Positions 35,231 through 45,100 of a DNA stretch of 64,000 bases are shown piece after piece. The notes under the pieces were generated by a model. It saw only the letters and a list, made by a program, of their open reading frames with translations, was not told the origin of the DNA and did not search any database. Source of the DNA: G965200765 sp965203865 (GTDB lineage Bacteria; Pseudomonadota; Gammaproteobacteria; Arenicellales; JAJDZL01); assembly GCA_965203865.1 (NCBI GenBank), contig OZ241916.1:2170001-2234000 (forward strand), given 5' to 3'. A program made the translations under genes and the position numbers. Position 1 is the first letter of the stretch. Every line of letters begins with the position of its first letter.

Positions 35231-36386
35231 CGGTCAAGCCGGCACGGAGAATATTCTTGGCCGCATTCACATCGCGATCCTCTTCATGACCGCAATGACC
35301 GCAGCGATACGTGCGTTCCTTCAAGCCAATCTTTACATTGGGTTTCCCGAAGCACACGGAACAGGTTTGCGATGTATTATGCGGCGGTACTTTCAGCAGC
35401 ATGCCGGCGGCGCTTTCGGCCTTGTAGGACAGCATGTGCATCAATCCATTCCATTTCTGCTCCAGCATGGAGCGATTCAAGCCTTTCTTTGATCTTCTGC
35501 TTCCGGTCTTCGTCATGCTGCGGATATTCAGATCTTCCACTATCAGATTGGAACTGACTTCCTTGATGATCCTTGCAGAGAGTTCATGCAGCCTGCCGTG
35601 TTCTCTTTCCTTCAGTCTCTGGCATTCTTTGGACAACTGAAGCACCGTCTTCTTTCTGCTGTTCGAACCTGGCTTGGCTCGCGCCGCCTTTCTTTGCAAA
35701 TGCTTCTTCCGGTTCAGCTTCTTCTTGCGCCGTTCAAGCGACTCCCCTTGAACGACAACTCCATTCGACATTGCCACCACGCTTGATATGCCCACGTCGA
35801 TTCCAATCGGTGCGCGTTCATCGACCACGTTGTCGCCGGCCGGTATTTCGGTTGTCAGCTGGATCTTCACTCGCCGCGCCGTCTTCACGATTCGCAGCAT
35901 CTTCACCCGGCCTTGCAACTTGCCTTTGAAGCGAAGCGTCCCTACTCCCTTTATCGATACCGTGTTCCAATGCCGCCGGCACTTGATATGGAACGAATCC
36001 GTCTCGAACGACCTGACTTTCCGGCGACTCGACTTGAACTTCGGGAAGCCCGGCTTTTCGCCATTTTTCACTCGACGGTAGAAATTCTGAAACGCCTTGT
36101 CAAGCCGCATCAATATGCTTCTCTGCGATGACACATGATAACCACTGAACCAGCGGTCGTCCGCACGTACAAGCGTCATGGATTTGAATTGATCGAACTT
36201 CGTTATGCCAACGCCGCATTTCTCATACGCATTTATCCTCTCTTCCAAGGCACAGTTCCACAACAGCGTCTGTTGATTCAAAAAGTCATCCAGATGCTCG
36301 TGGGTCGACCTGGAGAGCTTTGCAGTGTGGGTGAAAGTGCGAATTGTTGCGGGGTTGGTCACAATCCGCCCATTACACCAAACCAT
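35091..36386 (-). CDS. tnpB: TnpB RNA-guided endonuclease
   Basis: 431 residues. All RuvC residues appear present: Asp197 in PIGIDVGIS, Glu284 in LIVEDLNIRS and Asp372 in EDRDVNAAKN. The zinc finger has Cys342, 345, 362 and 365. The N-terminal region FTHTAKLSRS and LLWNCALEERI is typical of the wedge/REC part. TnpB uses an RNA from the element end to cut DNA next to a short target motif, which aids element retention. The C-terminal 45 residues (QEGSSKRI, GGPPTGQNS) overlap the probable guide-RNA scaffold. No TnpA is nearby, so movement would need one in trans. Confidence 0.92.
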   Translation of the reverse strand: MVWCNGRIVTNPATIRTFTHTAKLSRSTHEHLDDFLNQQTLLWNCALEERINAYEKCGVGITKFDQFKSMTLVRADDRWFSGYHVSSQRSILMRLDKAFQNFYRRVKNGEKPGFPKFKSSRRKVRSFETDSFHIKCRRHWNTVSIKGVGTLRFKGKLQGRVKMLRIVKTARRVKIQLTTEIPAGDNVVDERAPIGIDVGISSVVAMSNGVVVQGESLERRKKKLNRKKHLQRKAARAKPGSNSRKKTVLQLSKECQRLKEREHGRLHELSARIIKEVSSNLIVEDLNIRSMTKTGSRRSKKGLNRSMLEQKWNGLMHMLSYKAESAAGMLLKVPPHNTSQTCSVCFGKPNVKIGLKERTYRCGHCGHEEDRDVNAAKNILRAGLTGSLGGRPDAPGRIENQEGSSKRIIQSSSGGPPTGQNSIQWSGYHWI

Positions 36387-36466
36387 CTTTGGTTATTACT
36401 GTATATAATCCCCAAATATAACATTACCGAACCAACATACAGAATTTGGATATAAGGCAGTTAGAA

Positions 36467-37600
36467 ATGCAAAAAGTCATAAGGCGTTTTCGCAGATTCA
36501 CAAGCATGGTTATTGTGCTAGTGGGCTTTTTGGGGGGCACTTCAGCTTGGGGGCAAGGATTTGCGTCGCCTGTCGAGGTAGACCCGGTAGCCCTGGTTTC
36601 AGTTAACGAGACAGTTTCCGTCTTTGGAAGGCTTGTATCTCAGCGTTCCGGCACAATCGACAGTTCGGTTGCCGGACTGGTTCAGTCGATACATGCCAGA
36701 GTTGGAGACAGGGTTGAAATAGGACAAGTTGTCGCTACACTGGATTCCTCTACTCTCGAGCTCCATCGCAAAACCGCAGAAACCCGCGCCGAAGTTGCCA
36801 TGTGGACCATCAAGAGAAGAACAACAGAATTAGAACTGGCGGAGCAGCAGGAAGAACGCCTGTCCAAACTTCAACTGTCTGCAGCAACCACAAAAGCACA
36901 GCATGAAGATTCAGTACTGCTGCTACAGGCTGCGCGAGAATCACTGGGTCAAGCGAAGGCTAGCCAGCAACTTGCCTTGAGAGAATTGGATCTGGCAAGC
37001 CATCAGCTGTCAAATTCCCAAATCAAAGCACCTTATGACGGAGTTATTGTTGAGCAATTTATTGAAGAGGGGCAGTATGCCGGAGTAGGTACGAGAATTG
37101 TGCGAATCGTAGCGGACCGCAGTCTGGAAATTGAAGCCGATATTCCCTATCGCTATGTGGGTTCATTGAAAGTAGGAGATTTGATTTACGCCCAGTTTGA
37201 TGACGGTACGCAGTTTGAAGCAACTGTACGAACGTTTATTCCAGAGGAGCATGCCAGTACTCGAACCCGTGCAGTGCGATTTGCATTTGAGATCGGCGAC
37301 TCGACCACGCTCGCAATCAATCAAAACGTTGTAGTGGAAATTCCGATCTCGAAAGAACGCGAAGCACTGACTGTTCACAAGGATGCAATCATTACCCAAG
37401 GAGGCAATCACATTGTTTATGTAGTTGCCGATGACACTGCTGTTCCAAGAATCATCTCGATTGGAAACGCTGTTCAAAATCGTTTTGAAGTAACTTCCGG
37501 CCTGAGCGTAGATGACATGGTTGTTATTCGCGGCAATGAACGCCTGTCGCCAGGACAAAAAATCACAATCATAAGTCAGCCGGAATCTGCAAGTTCCTGA
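36467..37600 (+). CDS. Efflux RND transporter periplasmic adaptor (HlyD/MFP family)
   Basis: 377 residues from ATG 36467, AAGG at 36454-36457 upstream. The signal peptide ends near AWGQ. Then come the lipoyl-like half (GLVQSIHARVGDRVEIGQVVATLD), a coiled-coil hairpin of about 90 residues, the second lipoyl half (QIKAPYDGVIVEQFIEEGQY), a beta-barrel (EADIPYRYVGSLKVGD) and a membrane-proximal domain. It would bridge an RND pump and an outer-membrane channel. The only RND pump in the window lies 4.5 kb further on the other strand; no TolC-like gene is seen. Confidence 0.9.
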   Translation: MQKVIRRFRRFTSMVIVLVGFLGGTSAWGQGFASPVEVDPVALVSVNETVSVFGRLVSQRSGTIDSSVAGLVQSIHARVGDRVEIGQVVATLDSSTLELHRKTAETRAEVAMWTIKRRTTELELAEQQEERLSKLQLSAATTKAQHEDSVLLLQAARESLGQAKASQQLALRELDLASHQLSNSQIKAPYDGVIVEQFIEEGQYAGVGTRIVRIVADRSLEIEADIPYRYVGSLKVGDLIYAQFDDGTQFEATVRTFIPEEHASTRTRAVRFAFEIGDSTTLAINQNVVVEIPISKEREALTVHKDAIITQGGNHIVYVVADDTAVPRIISIGNAVQNRFEVTSGLSVDDMVVIRGNERLSPGQKITIISQPESASS

Positions 37601-37611
37601 CTGTTCGAAGA

Positions 37612-38028
37612 TTACATCTTCGCTTTCTTTTCTTTGATTCTTTCGCGATGCCGGTCAACGTCAATGATGAAGCGTTCGTGAGTTCCGCGCCCGACAATTT
37701 CCTGCGAGTCGTAAACTTCGCAGTTGAACTGAACACGCCGGTCGGAAATTTCCTGAATTGCCACCAAAACCTTTACAATTTCGTTTACAGGAGTAGCAGC
37801 AAGGTGCTCGATATTGACAAGGGTACCGACAGAATCCCATCCATCGGCCAAGTTGTCGAAAAGCAAGTCTCGACAAGCGTATTCAATATCAGCAATCATT
37901 GATGGCGTTTCATACACCCTCAGTTCATCGCCCAAGAAGGAAATCGTTCGATCTTCGCCAATGCGAATGTCTCTTTCAAGCGAAATTCCTGCCTTCAATG
38001 TTGATGTTTCAAAACTGCTTGAAGTCAT
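37612..38028 (-). CDS. Hot-dog fold thioesterase (FlK-like)
   Basis: 138 residues with the hot-dog thioesterase plan of the fluoroacetyl-CoA thioesterase-like family: a long first strand, YETPSMIADIEYACRDLL carrying the Thr/Ser and Glu positions, then VGTLVNIEHLAATPVNE with the conserved His. It ends VDVDRHRERIKEKK-like, a charged helix. Probably cleaves a small acyl-CoA; the substrate is unknown. It is convergent with the adaptor gene, 11 bp apart. Confidence 0.8.
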   Translation of the reverse strand: MTSSSFETSTLKAGISLERDIRIGEDRTISFLGDELRVYETPSMIADIEYACRDLLFDNLADGWDSVGTLVNIEHLAATPVNEIVKVLVAIQEISDRRVQFNCEVYDSQEIVGRGTHERFIIDVDRHRERIKEKKAKM

Positions 38029-38096
38029 GGGAACTCCACATACTCAATTTTGCAACAGCCAATGATAGTTTACGAGTGCAGTTGAACCATTCCGAT

Positions 38097-38315
38097 TCAC
38101 AGCATATTGAAATGTCGGAATGCTTCGAAAATTGGTTCTTTAAATTTTTCAGGACAAGGAATTGCTCGCGTATCCCCTTTACGATTCCTTGCACGACGAA
38201 GCTTCATGCCCGCCAATTCCTTACAATGTGCAATATAGCAAGTCTTCACAGTACTCGCACTATAACCATATTTTTGGCCAACCCATTTTTGAATTTTTTT
38301 GTACGTGGCCATCAT
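38097..38315 (-). CDS. Small conserved basic protein (about 72 aa)
   Basis: About 72 residues starting at one of two adjacent ATGs behind GAGAGG. The sequence YKKIQKWVGQKYGYSASTVKT then CYIAHCKELAGM and RRARNRKGDTR, ending EAFRHFNML, closely resembles a short conserved bacterial protein often placed near tRNA or in accessory DNA. The function is not known to me; the helical, Arg-rich content suggests nucleic-acid binding. It lies 50 bp downstream of the tRNA gene. Confidence 0.78.
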   Translation of the reverse strand: MMATYKKIQKWVGQKYGYSASTVKTCYIAHCKELAGMKLRRARNRKGDTRAIPCPEKFKEPIFEAFRHFNML

Positions 38316-38365
38316 AAACACCTCTCGAAATAATTAAAACTTCAAAATCCAGGTAGTGCAATGAA

Positions 38366-38441
38366 TGGTGGAGCGGAGGAGGATCGAACTCCCGACCTTA
38401 GCGTTGCGAACGCTACGCTCTCCCAACTGAGCTACCGCCCC
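38366..38441 (-). tRNA. tRNA-Ala (anticodon CGC)
   Basis: 76 nt including the encoded CCA. The acceptor stem GGGGCGG/CCGCTCC has a G3-T70 pair, the alanine identity element. D arm GCTC/GAGC, anticodon stem TAGCG/CGCTA with loop TTCGCAA (anticodon CGC), variable AGGTC, T arm GGGAG/CTCCT with TTCGATC. It reads GCG codons. It lies 8 bp downstream of the DinB-family gene on the same strand. Confidence 0.96.
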
Positions 38442-38449
38442 ACTGCACT

Positions 38450-38953
38450 TCAACAACCCGTTTTTTCGTAATGCAGGTAGTCAATCACATCCATGTCGGG
38501 CGGGTCTACTCCAATTTGGGTCAACATGGTATGAACCTGTCCCCTGTGATGTGTCTGATGATTATATAGAGTAACCAGAACATCGCCAACCGAATCTTCG
38601 CCCTTCTGTCCGTTCATTCGCGTGTACTTCATGGGTCGCTTCAACTCTTCGCGGTCCATTCCGTCAACCAGTTCTATCAATTTTCGATCTTCTTTCTGTT
38701 GAGCTGCATTCAAGTCATCCAAAGATTCATGCAGGATTTGATCCAATGACTTGATGCTTTCTTCTTCGTAGCCTTGAATTCTCGCTGTCCACAGAATATC
38801 AACAAGCAGAATATGATTTAGTGTATTGTGAATCGAGCCGAAAAAGGCTTTTCGGTCCATTCTATAGTCTGCATCGCTCAATTCAGCGCACATTTGGTAA
38901 ATTTTACTGTTAGCCCAAGCGTTGAATCTGGGCAAGAGTTGATAGCTTTCCAT
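38450..38953 (-). CDS. DinB/YfiT-family metal-binding protein
   Basis: 167 residues from ATG 38953; GGAG lies 11 bp upstream. The four-helix bundle of the DinB family is visible with three metal His positions: HNTLNHILLVDILW (about 48-61) and HQTHHRGQVHTML near the end. Relatives act as thiol-S-transferases (bacillithiol or mycothiol type) or have unknown roles. It lies just upstream of tRNA-Ala and may be cotranscribed with it. Confidence 0.86.
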   Translation of the reverse strand: MESYQLLPRFNAWANSKIYQMCAELSDADYRMDRKAFFGSIHNTLNHILLVDILWTARIQGYEEESIKSLDQILHESLDDLNAAQQKEDRKLIELVDGMDREELKRPMKYTRMNGQKGEDSVGDVLVTLYNHQTHHRGQVHTMLTQIGVDPPDMDVIDYLHYEKTGC

Positions 38954-39023
38954 AGTGTAAAATTCTCCTTCCCTATACAAAATAATTTCATTAGTATACG
39001 CATTTTTTCAATTGGTTTTCACT

Positions 39024-39488
39024 ATGACTGACCACAAAGAGTCCAATTCATGGGGACAGATTCAAAAATTGTTTGAAGAAAAAGTCCCATTTCACAAGTG
39101 GCTTGATTTCGAGATTACGGGTCTGGAAACTGGCGCACCCAAGCTTGTAATCTACAAGCGAGATGAATTTGTAGGCAATTTTGTTCGCGGAAATCTTCAC
39201 GGTGGAATCATTTCAACGGTGCTGGACATAATTGGCGGAATTGTGGCATTCACCGATGTTGCCATGCGCAAGAAACTGTATACAGAGGCTGAGCAGATAG
39301 AGCAATTCGCTCGTACTGGAACCATTGATCTTCGAGTTGACTATCTTCGTCCCGGACTCGGAAACACGTTTATTGCCACTGCGTATGTGCTTAGAACCGG
39401 CAACAAGGTAGCAGTTACACGCATGGAACTGAATAATGATGAAAAAACATTAATTGCCGTAGGGACAGGAGCATACGTCATTGGTTAA
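39024..39488 (+). CDS. PaaI/YigI-like acyl-CoA thioesterase
   Basis: 154 residues from ATG 39024; a TTG at 39012 is an alternative. Hot-dog fold with FVRGNLHGGIISTVLDIIGGIVA (active-site helix with the HGG motif) and TIDLRVDYLRPGLG, both diagnostic of PaaI-type thioesterases. Hydrolyses small or aromatic acyl-CoA esters in the cytoplasm. It has no obvious partner; the RodZ-like gene follows 80 bp downstream. Confidence 0.88.
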   Translation: MTDHKESNSWGQIQKLFEEKVPFHKWLDFEITGLETGAPKLVIYKRDEFVGNFVRGNLHGGIISTVLDIIGGIVAFTDVAMRKKLYTEAEQIEQFARTGTIDLRVDYLRPGLGNTFIATAYVLRTGNKVAVTRMELNNDEKTLIAVGTGAYVIG

Positions 39489-39568
39489 TTTTTTTCGTTG
39501 GGTATATGATAAAATAATTGTTTTTATTCAATAGATTGAGTTGCTTTTTGTAACTAAATTATCGCTTA

Positions 39569-41035
39569 GTGCAGATTAAAGTGGACAAATCGATTATTCA
39601 CAATATTAACTGGGACCCTGACGAGGTAGATCCGTTGGGAGAAAACTTGCCGTACTTCAATCCGGAAGAGCCGTTCAAGCCTGAACCGAAAGTGGATCTC
39701 CTCGAGCCGGAAAAGCAAGAGGATTTATCGCTCGCTCCTGAAACGAACGAGGCAGAAGTAACATACTTCCCAGGTCCGAATGTTGAAATGAATGAGCCCC
39801 AGCCGAAAGCAAGGCAGACCGTGCCGGAAAAGCAGGAGGATTCACCGCCCGCTCCCGAAGCGAACAATACAGAAGTGCCATACTTCCTCGGCCCGAATGT
39901 TGAAATGAATGAGCCCCAGCCGAAAGCAAGGCAGACCGTGCCGGAAAAGCAGGAGGATTCACCGCCCGCTCCCGAAGCGAACAATACAGAAGTGCCATAC
40001 TTCCTCGGCCCGAATGTTGAAATGAATGAGCCCCAGCCGAAAGCAAGGCAGACCGTGCCGGAAAAGCAGGAGGATTCACCGCCCGCTCCCGAAGCGAACA
40101 ATACAGAAGTGCCATACTTCCTCGGCCCGAATGTTGAAATGAATGAGCCCCAGCCGAAAGCAAGGCAGACCGTGCCGGAAAAGCAGGAGGATTCACCGCC
40201 CGCTCCCGAAGCGAACAATACAGAAGTGCCATACTTCCTCGGCCCGAATGTTGAAATGAATGAGCCCCAGCCGAAAGCAAGGCAGACCGTGCCGGAAAGG
40301 CAGGAGAATTTACCACCCGCTCGTGAAACGAACAATACAAAAGCATCATACTTTCCCGGTCTGAATACTGAAGTTTACAAGTCTGAACCGCGGAAAGAAA
40401 AACCGCCGCCTCCCAATAACAACAAGGCAAGGGTTTATAAGTTTACATTGAATGATTCAGCAAACCAGGTAGAAAATACTAAAGAAGAAGAAGAAGAAGT
40501 TGACCTGGAAGAGCCCGTAGTTGTTCAACCAAAAGTATACACAGGCAAAAAACTTGCAAAAGCGAGAAAAAAACTGAAAATGTCCGTTCGTGATGTTGCA
40601 GATTATTTCAAATTGACGACTGAAACTATTGAAGCACTGGAACGGGATGATTACAACGCGCTTCATTGCCAAGCATACGCAACTGGCTATGTGAGAGCCT
40701 ATGCTGCGCTGGTAAAACTGGATCCAGACAAATTAATTGAAGAAAATCCAGAACTCGGTTCTGTTGATGTAAGCCGTTTGAATGACTACGACCTGGGTCA
40801 AGTTCCAGTAGCCAAGATAAACCGGCCAATTCGAATCAAGCCAGCTATCTATCGAATACTATTTTTACTAATCATCGGATTTGCACTAACCTTTGGATGG
40901 CAAGAACGAGATTCTTTGTCGCAAATCGTTTCAAGCATTCTTAACCCAAGCAGTGCCAAGTTGGAACCTGCATCCGAGAAACAAAAGAATTCAGAATCGA
41001 ATATAAAAATTCCCGATGGTTTCAAAATTTCCTAA
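39569..41035 (+). CDS. RodZ-like HTH membrane protein with Pro/Glu-rich repeat domain
   Basis: 488 residues from a GTG; no strong ribosome site is seen. The RodZ HTH_25 domain (GKKLAKARKKLKMSVRDVADYF to YATGYVRAYAALVKL, about 335-395) is followed by one membrane helix (RILFLLIIGFALTFGW, about 429-444) and a short polar tail without the usual DUF4115 beta domain. Unusually, about 290 acidic, Pro-rich residues precede the HTH, mostly made of 39-residue repeats with the core PPAPEANNTEVPYFLGP. RodZ links MreB to cell-wall synthesis; the repeat region would lie in the cytoplasm. Confidence 0.8.
   Translation: MQIKVDKSIIHNINWDPDEVDPLGENLPYFNPEEPFKPEPKVDLLEPEKQEDLSLAPETNEAEVTYFPGPNVEMNEPQPKARQTVPEKQEDSPPAPEANNTEVPYFLGPNVEMNEPQPKARQTVPEKQEDSPPAPEANNTEVPYFLGPNVEMNEPQPKARQTVPEKQEDSPPAPEANNTEVPYFLGPNVEMNEPQPKARQTVPEKQEDSPPAPEANNTEVPYFLGPNVEMNEPQPKARQTVPERQENLPPARETNNTKASYFPGLNTEVYKSEPRKEKPPPPNNNKARVYKFTLNDSANQVENTKEEEEEVDLEEPVVVQPKVYTGKKLAKARKKLKMSVRDVADYFKLTTETIEALERDDYNALHCQAYATGYVRAYAALVKLDPDKLIEENPELGSVDVSRLNDYDLGQVPVAKINRPIRIKPAIYRILFLLIIGFALTFGWQERDSLSQIVSSILNPSSAKLEPASEKQKNSESNIKIPDGFKIS
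39824..40291 (+). repeat. Four identical 117-bp tandem repeats in the RodZ-like gene
   Basis: Units start at 39824, 39941, 40058 and 40175, each 117 bp (39 codons), and read as identical in the printed sequence. Diverged copies flank them at 39707-39823 and 40292-40408. Identity at DNA level suggests recent expansion or homogenisation, and copy number may vary between strains or be misassembled. There are no spacers, so this is not a CRISPR array. Confidence 0.95.
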
Positions 41036-41159
41036 GGGCAGGTTTTGAGGTCACTCCTGTTCTGGGTTCAGCAGAAATTCACCGTGATTTTGAATTTCGG
41101 TTGAATTCTTTGGCCCCGTAAAATATTCCTCGCAGGAATTGGTTTGGAGAGTATGATTC

Positions 41160-42119
41160 GTGTCATCAAAAGGCGAACGTGACCGAGCAATTGGGGCACT
41201 TGCAGGTCTTGCAATAGGAGATGCATTGGGAACTACGCTTGAGTTTACAGCTCGCGATAGCAAACCACACGTGTCTGACATAGTAGGTGGCGGGCCATTC
41301 AATCTGAAACCCGGGCAGTGGACCGATGATACAAGCATGGCGTTGTGTTTGGCAGACTCCATTCTTGAGTTTGACGATGTCAATCCGCAAGATTTAATGG
41401 ACCGATTCGTAGAATGGTGGCAGAAAGGCTATAACTCCGTAAATGGTCGTTGTTTTGATATCGGTATAACCACTAGTAAGGCGCTTTTAGAGTTCATGGA
41501 TTCAGGCAAACCGCTGAGTGGCAGTGAGGATCCTTATTCTGCCGGAAATGGTTCGTTAATGAGATTGTCTCCAGTTGCTATCAGATGGTGCCATGACAAG
41601 CCCAAAGCTCGAGAGGCTGCAATGTTGCAAAGCAGAACTACGCATGGAGCTGGTCAAGCAATTGGAGCGTGCGGATTTTTTGTGCATTTGCTAACCGAAG
41701 CAATTACAGGGATACCAAAAGATGGTGTCCTGAAAAATCAAGAATGGGCGAGCGACTCGGCAATTGCTGAGATTGCATCAGGGAAATGGAAAACAAAATC
41801 CCGGGATCAAATTGAATCGACAGGATATGTTGTTCACACACTGGAAGCGTCGCTTTGGTGTATTTACAACTCCAAAAGCTTCAAAGAAGCATTAATCACA
41901 GCAGTGAATTTGGGCGGCGATGCTGATACAACCGGAGCTGTAACAGGACAACTTGCTGGTGCTCTTTGGGGGGTATCCGGAATCCCTGATAATTGGTTGG
42001 AAAAACTTGCCTGGAGAAACAGAATAGAACATCTGGGCAATCAGTTATACGAAGCTCAGCTCTCGTCTACCCGAGAAGTATTTGAATACCATTCTACTGT
42101 GAAATTGAATTCTGCCTGA
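41160..42119 (+). CDS. ADP-ribosylglycohydrolase family protein (DraG-like)
   Basis: 319 residues from a GTG with GGAG 10-12 bp upstream. The all-helical family shows GALAGLAIGDALGTTLEF, PGQWTDDTSMALCLADS (first Mg2+ Asp pair) and NLGGDADTTGAVTGQLAGALWG (second pair). Such enzymes remove ADP-ribose from proteins or small molecules, such as DraG on nitrogenase reductase, or act on other targets. No ADP-ribosyltransferase or nitrogenase is in the window, so the substrate is unknown. Convergent with the RND pump, 6 bp apart. Confidence 0.92.
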   Translation: MSSKGERDRAIGALAGLAIGDALGTTLEFTARDSKPHVSDIVGGGPFNLKPGQWTDDTSMALCLADSILEFDDVNPQDLMDRFVEWWQKGYNSVNGRCFDIGITTSKALLEFMDSGKPLSGSEDPYSAGNGSLMRLSPVAIRWCHDKPKAREAAMLQSRTTHGAGQAIGACGFFVHLLTEAITGIPKDGVLKNQEWASDSAIAEIASGKWKTKSRDQIESTGYVVHTLEASLWCIYNSKSFKEALITAVNLGGDADTTGAVTGQLAGALWGVSGIPDNWLEKLAWRNRIEHLGNQLYEAQLSSTREVFEYHSTVKLNSA

Positions 42120-42125
42120 TTTTCA

Positions 42126-45100
42126 TTAATTGGAAGTGACGGGCGGAACACTTTGCTTCGCCTTCTCCTGCTTTCTCCGTTTGCGTTGCTCCACCGGCAT
42201 CACAAGAATAGCAGTGAGCGGCGGTACCATGAACAAGGTTAATAAAGCCGACATGGACAATCCCCCTACAACTACAGAACCCAGTCCCCTGTAGAGCTCT
42301 GAACCTGCCCCCGGAAACAAAACCAGTGGCAGCATACCAAACACGCTTGTAAATGTAGACATGAATATCGGTCGGATTCGGTTACGCGTGGCTGTGATAA
42401 TCGAATCTCTCGCATCCATGTTGTCTTCCCGAAAATGATAGAGCGATTGGTGCACCAGCAATATTGCATTGTTCACAACAATTCCTATCAGTATTACAAA
42501 TCCTAGCAAAGTGAGCATGTCCAGCGGTTGATGAACGTATAAATTCAGAACAGCAAGACCTGCCACGCCGCCGGCAGCCGCTACTGGCACGGCTAGCATA
42601 ATTATCAAAGGATAAATAAAACTCTCGAACAAAATTGCCATGACCAGATAGACAATTAATAATGCGATGCAAAGATCAACCACCATTGCGTTCCAGGTAA
42701 TATTCAAGGCATCTGCAGTGCCGGACAGAGTAAATCTTACTGATTCTGGCAACTCCTCGGACTGCATGGGGATAATGACTTCATTTTGAATAATATCAAT
42801 AGCCTCTTCCATCGTTAGGTACGGTGCAGGACGAATTTCAAGTGTTATTGTTCGCAACCGCTCGCGGTGGCGAATTTCAGTTGGCCCCGCAGTTATTTCC
42901 ACGTTTGAAATAGAGCCTACCGGGATAATTCGGCCGGCAGGTGTAACAACAGGAAGATTCTCAATATTCTGGGTTTCAGTAACCGTATTGTGTGTACCCA
43001 GCAGTGTAATATCAGTGTTTCTACCTTCGTACATGGTTTCATCTATACGTAATCCGTCGTTGAACACATCGATAGCCAACCCCAGTTCAAGTGCAGAAAG
43101 CCCGTTATCCGCAAGTCGCAGGCGGTCGGGAATAACACGAATTTCCGGAACTCCCAGTTCCAAACCGGGATTTGGACGAAACTGGTGCCCTTCTGAGCGA
43201 GGCATAACAGCGAGAATTTTTCCCGCCACGCGCCCGGACACTGCCAATATCTCTTCAAGCGTAGCACCTGAAATATCCAGATCAATCTTTCTTCCTGCGC
43301 CAATTCCACGGCCAAAGATGGAAGGCTGGCTCATAAAACCAAATGTACCGGGCTCCTGAAAAACAGGTCCTTGCAATACAGGAATCAATTCCGAAACCCG
43401 CTCCGAATCTGCAGAAATTGCACCGACAAACATTCTGGAACGCGTAGAAACGAAAAAAAATCGTTCTATTTTGGGTGGACTGCCTTCCTCAGACTCTGGA
43501 CCAGTCTCTGTAACCCAGTGAGGTCGCAGTGAATTTTCAATTCTGCCAGCAATTTCAGTCGTAGTATCCAGGTTGTAACCGGGTGGGGGTACAATCAATC
43601 CAAATACCAAATTGTTGTTGCCTTCAGGCAAATACTCCAGGCTCGGAAGAAAATTGTATGCAAATATAATTGCTGCCAGCGAAACAACAGCCACCCATGA
43701 AAATGCAAGCGTTCGATATTCAATTAGCTTGCTTGTAAACCATAGAATAAAACGTACAAATTCTGCCGCGGCCCAGTCGATTCCAGGTAGTCGTGTGCGA
43801 ACAATGCTTTGCCCTTCGCTTACATTGCTTCCAAGCATGCGGCGAGACAGTGCAGGAATTACAGTGACTGACACCATCAGGGATAACAATACAGCCACTG
43901 AAACTGCTACAGCGATATCTCGAAACAACTGTCCGACTTCCAGTTGAGAAACCAGAATTGGTATGAATACCATTACCGTGGTAAGCGCAGAAACCAATAC
44001 AGCTCCCCAAACCTGCTGTGCTCCATGTACAGCCGCATTGCGCGCATTTTCCCCCTTCTCTCGCAATCGAAAGATATTTTCAAGGATTACAATTGCGGCA
44101 TCAACTACCATCCCAACCGAGAAAGCCAAACCTGCAAGCGACACTACATTTACAGACCTGCCCAAAGCTGCCATTGCCACAAACGCGCCAATAATCGATA
44201 CCGGAATCGCGAGCGAAACTGTTAAAGTGGCGCGGAAAGACCGTAGAAACAAAAGCATAACGAACGCAGCAAACAAACCCCCAATCCAGATATTTTGGCG
44301 AACGAGTTGAATGGAAGAATTGATATAAACTGTTTCGTCGTACACTTGGCGCAACTGAAGTCCGGAACCAGGTATCACAGTGTTGTTTAGTTCTTCTACT
44401 GCTTCGCGTATTCCCTCCATTGTTTCTATAACGTTTGCACCGGTTTCGCGAGTCGCATTGAATGGAATTGCAGGTTCACCCAGAACCCGAATTATGGCAC
44501 CTGGCTCCTTGTACGCCAGTTTTATTTCAGCAATATCCGCAACAGTGATCCTGCCGGATCTGCCCGTAGCCACTTCTGCTGCTGAGCGAACAATAATTTG
44601 CCGTACTTCTTCAATCGACTTCAACTCGCCTTCGGACCGTACGATGTATCTACGCTTGCCTTCGTCAACATTTCCTGCTGACAGCGAAACATGTGCATCT
44701 CTTAGCGACCGAATCAAATCGCCCACCGTCAATTGATAACGCGCCAGCTCCTCCGGCTCAATTATGATTTGAATTTCGGGATCACTACCGCCAAAAGCAG
44801 TAACTTCACTAACGCCGCTGACACGTTCGATTCTTTCCTTGATTACTTCTTCCACATATTGGCCGTACTCATGGATCGGACGCTCATTGCCCGGCTCCCG
44901 AATGACAGTAAACCATGCAATTGCGTTGTCTTCGCTCCCTGCTGTGTTCAGTTGGGGAGAATTGGCTTCATCTGGATATCCGTCCACTCGGTCCAGTCTA
45001 TTGGATACAAGAAGCAAGGTTTTATCCATGTCAGTTCCAACATCAAACTCAAGCGTAATTCGGCTCCTGCCTGATTCAGCCCTGCCTGTAATTTCACTGA

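Larger units (their letters stand above)
35091..36455 (-). mobile_element. Solo TnpB element (IS200/IS605-superfamily, IS1341-type)
   Basis: This is a 1.36 kb unit holding a tnpB gene and no tnpA. The outermost sequences TTATATCCAA (35091-35100) and TTGGATATAA (36446-36455) are exact complements, giving a 10-bp terminal inverted repeat; IS605 elements usually lack one. A 9-bp stem hairpin lies at the 3' end (35094-35121). The other end contains a weaker CCAAAT/ATTTGG pair at 36412-36449. The element abuts the efflux adaptor gene, and may have brought changes to its upstream region. Ends are inferred from the repeats. Confidence 0.7.

Noticed and set aside
39824..40291. Possible CRISPR array
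   Set aside because: Units are 117 bp, contiguous without spacers, and in frame within a protein-coding gene.
39598..40430. Two minus-strand open frames of about 250 codons across the RodZ repeats
   Set aside because: They only mirror the tandem repeats in other frames and have no ribosome site or family match.
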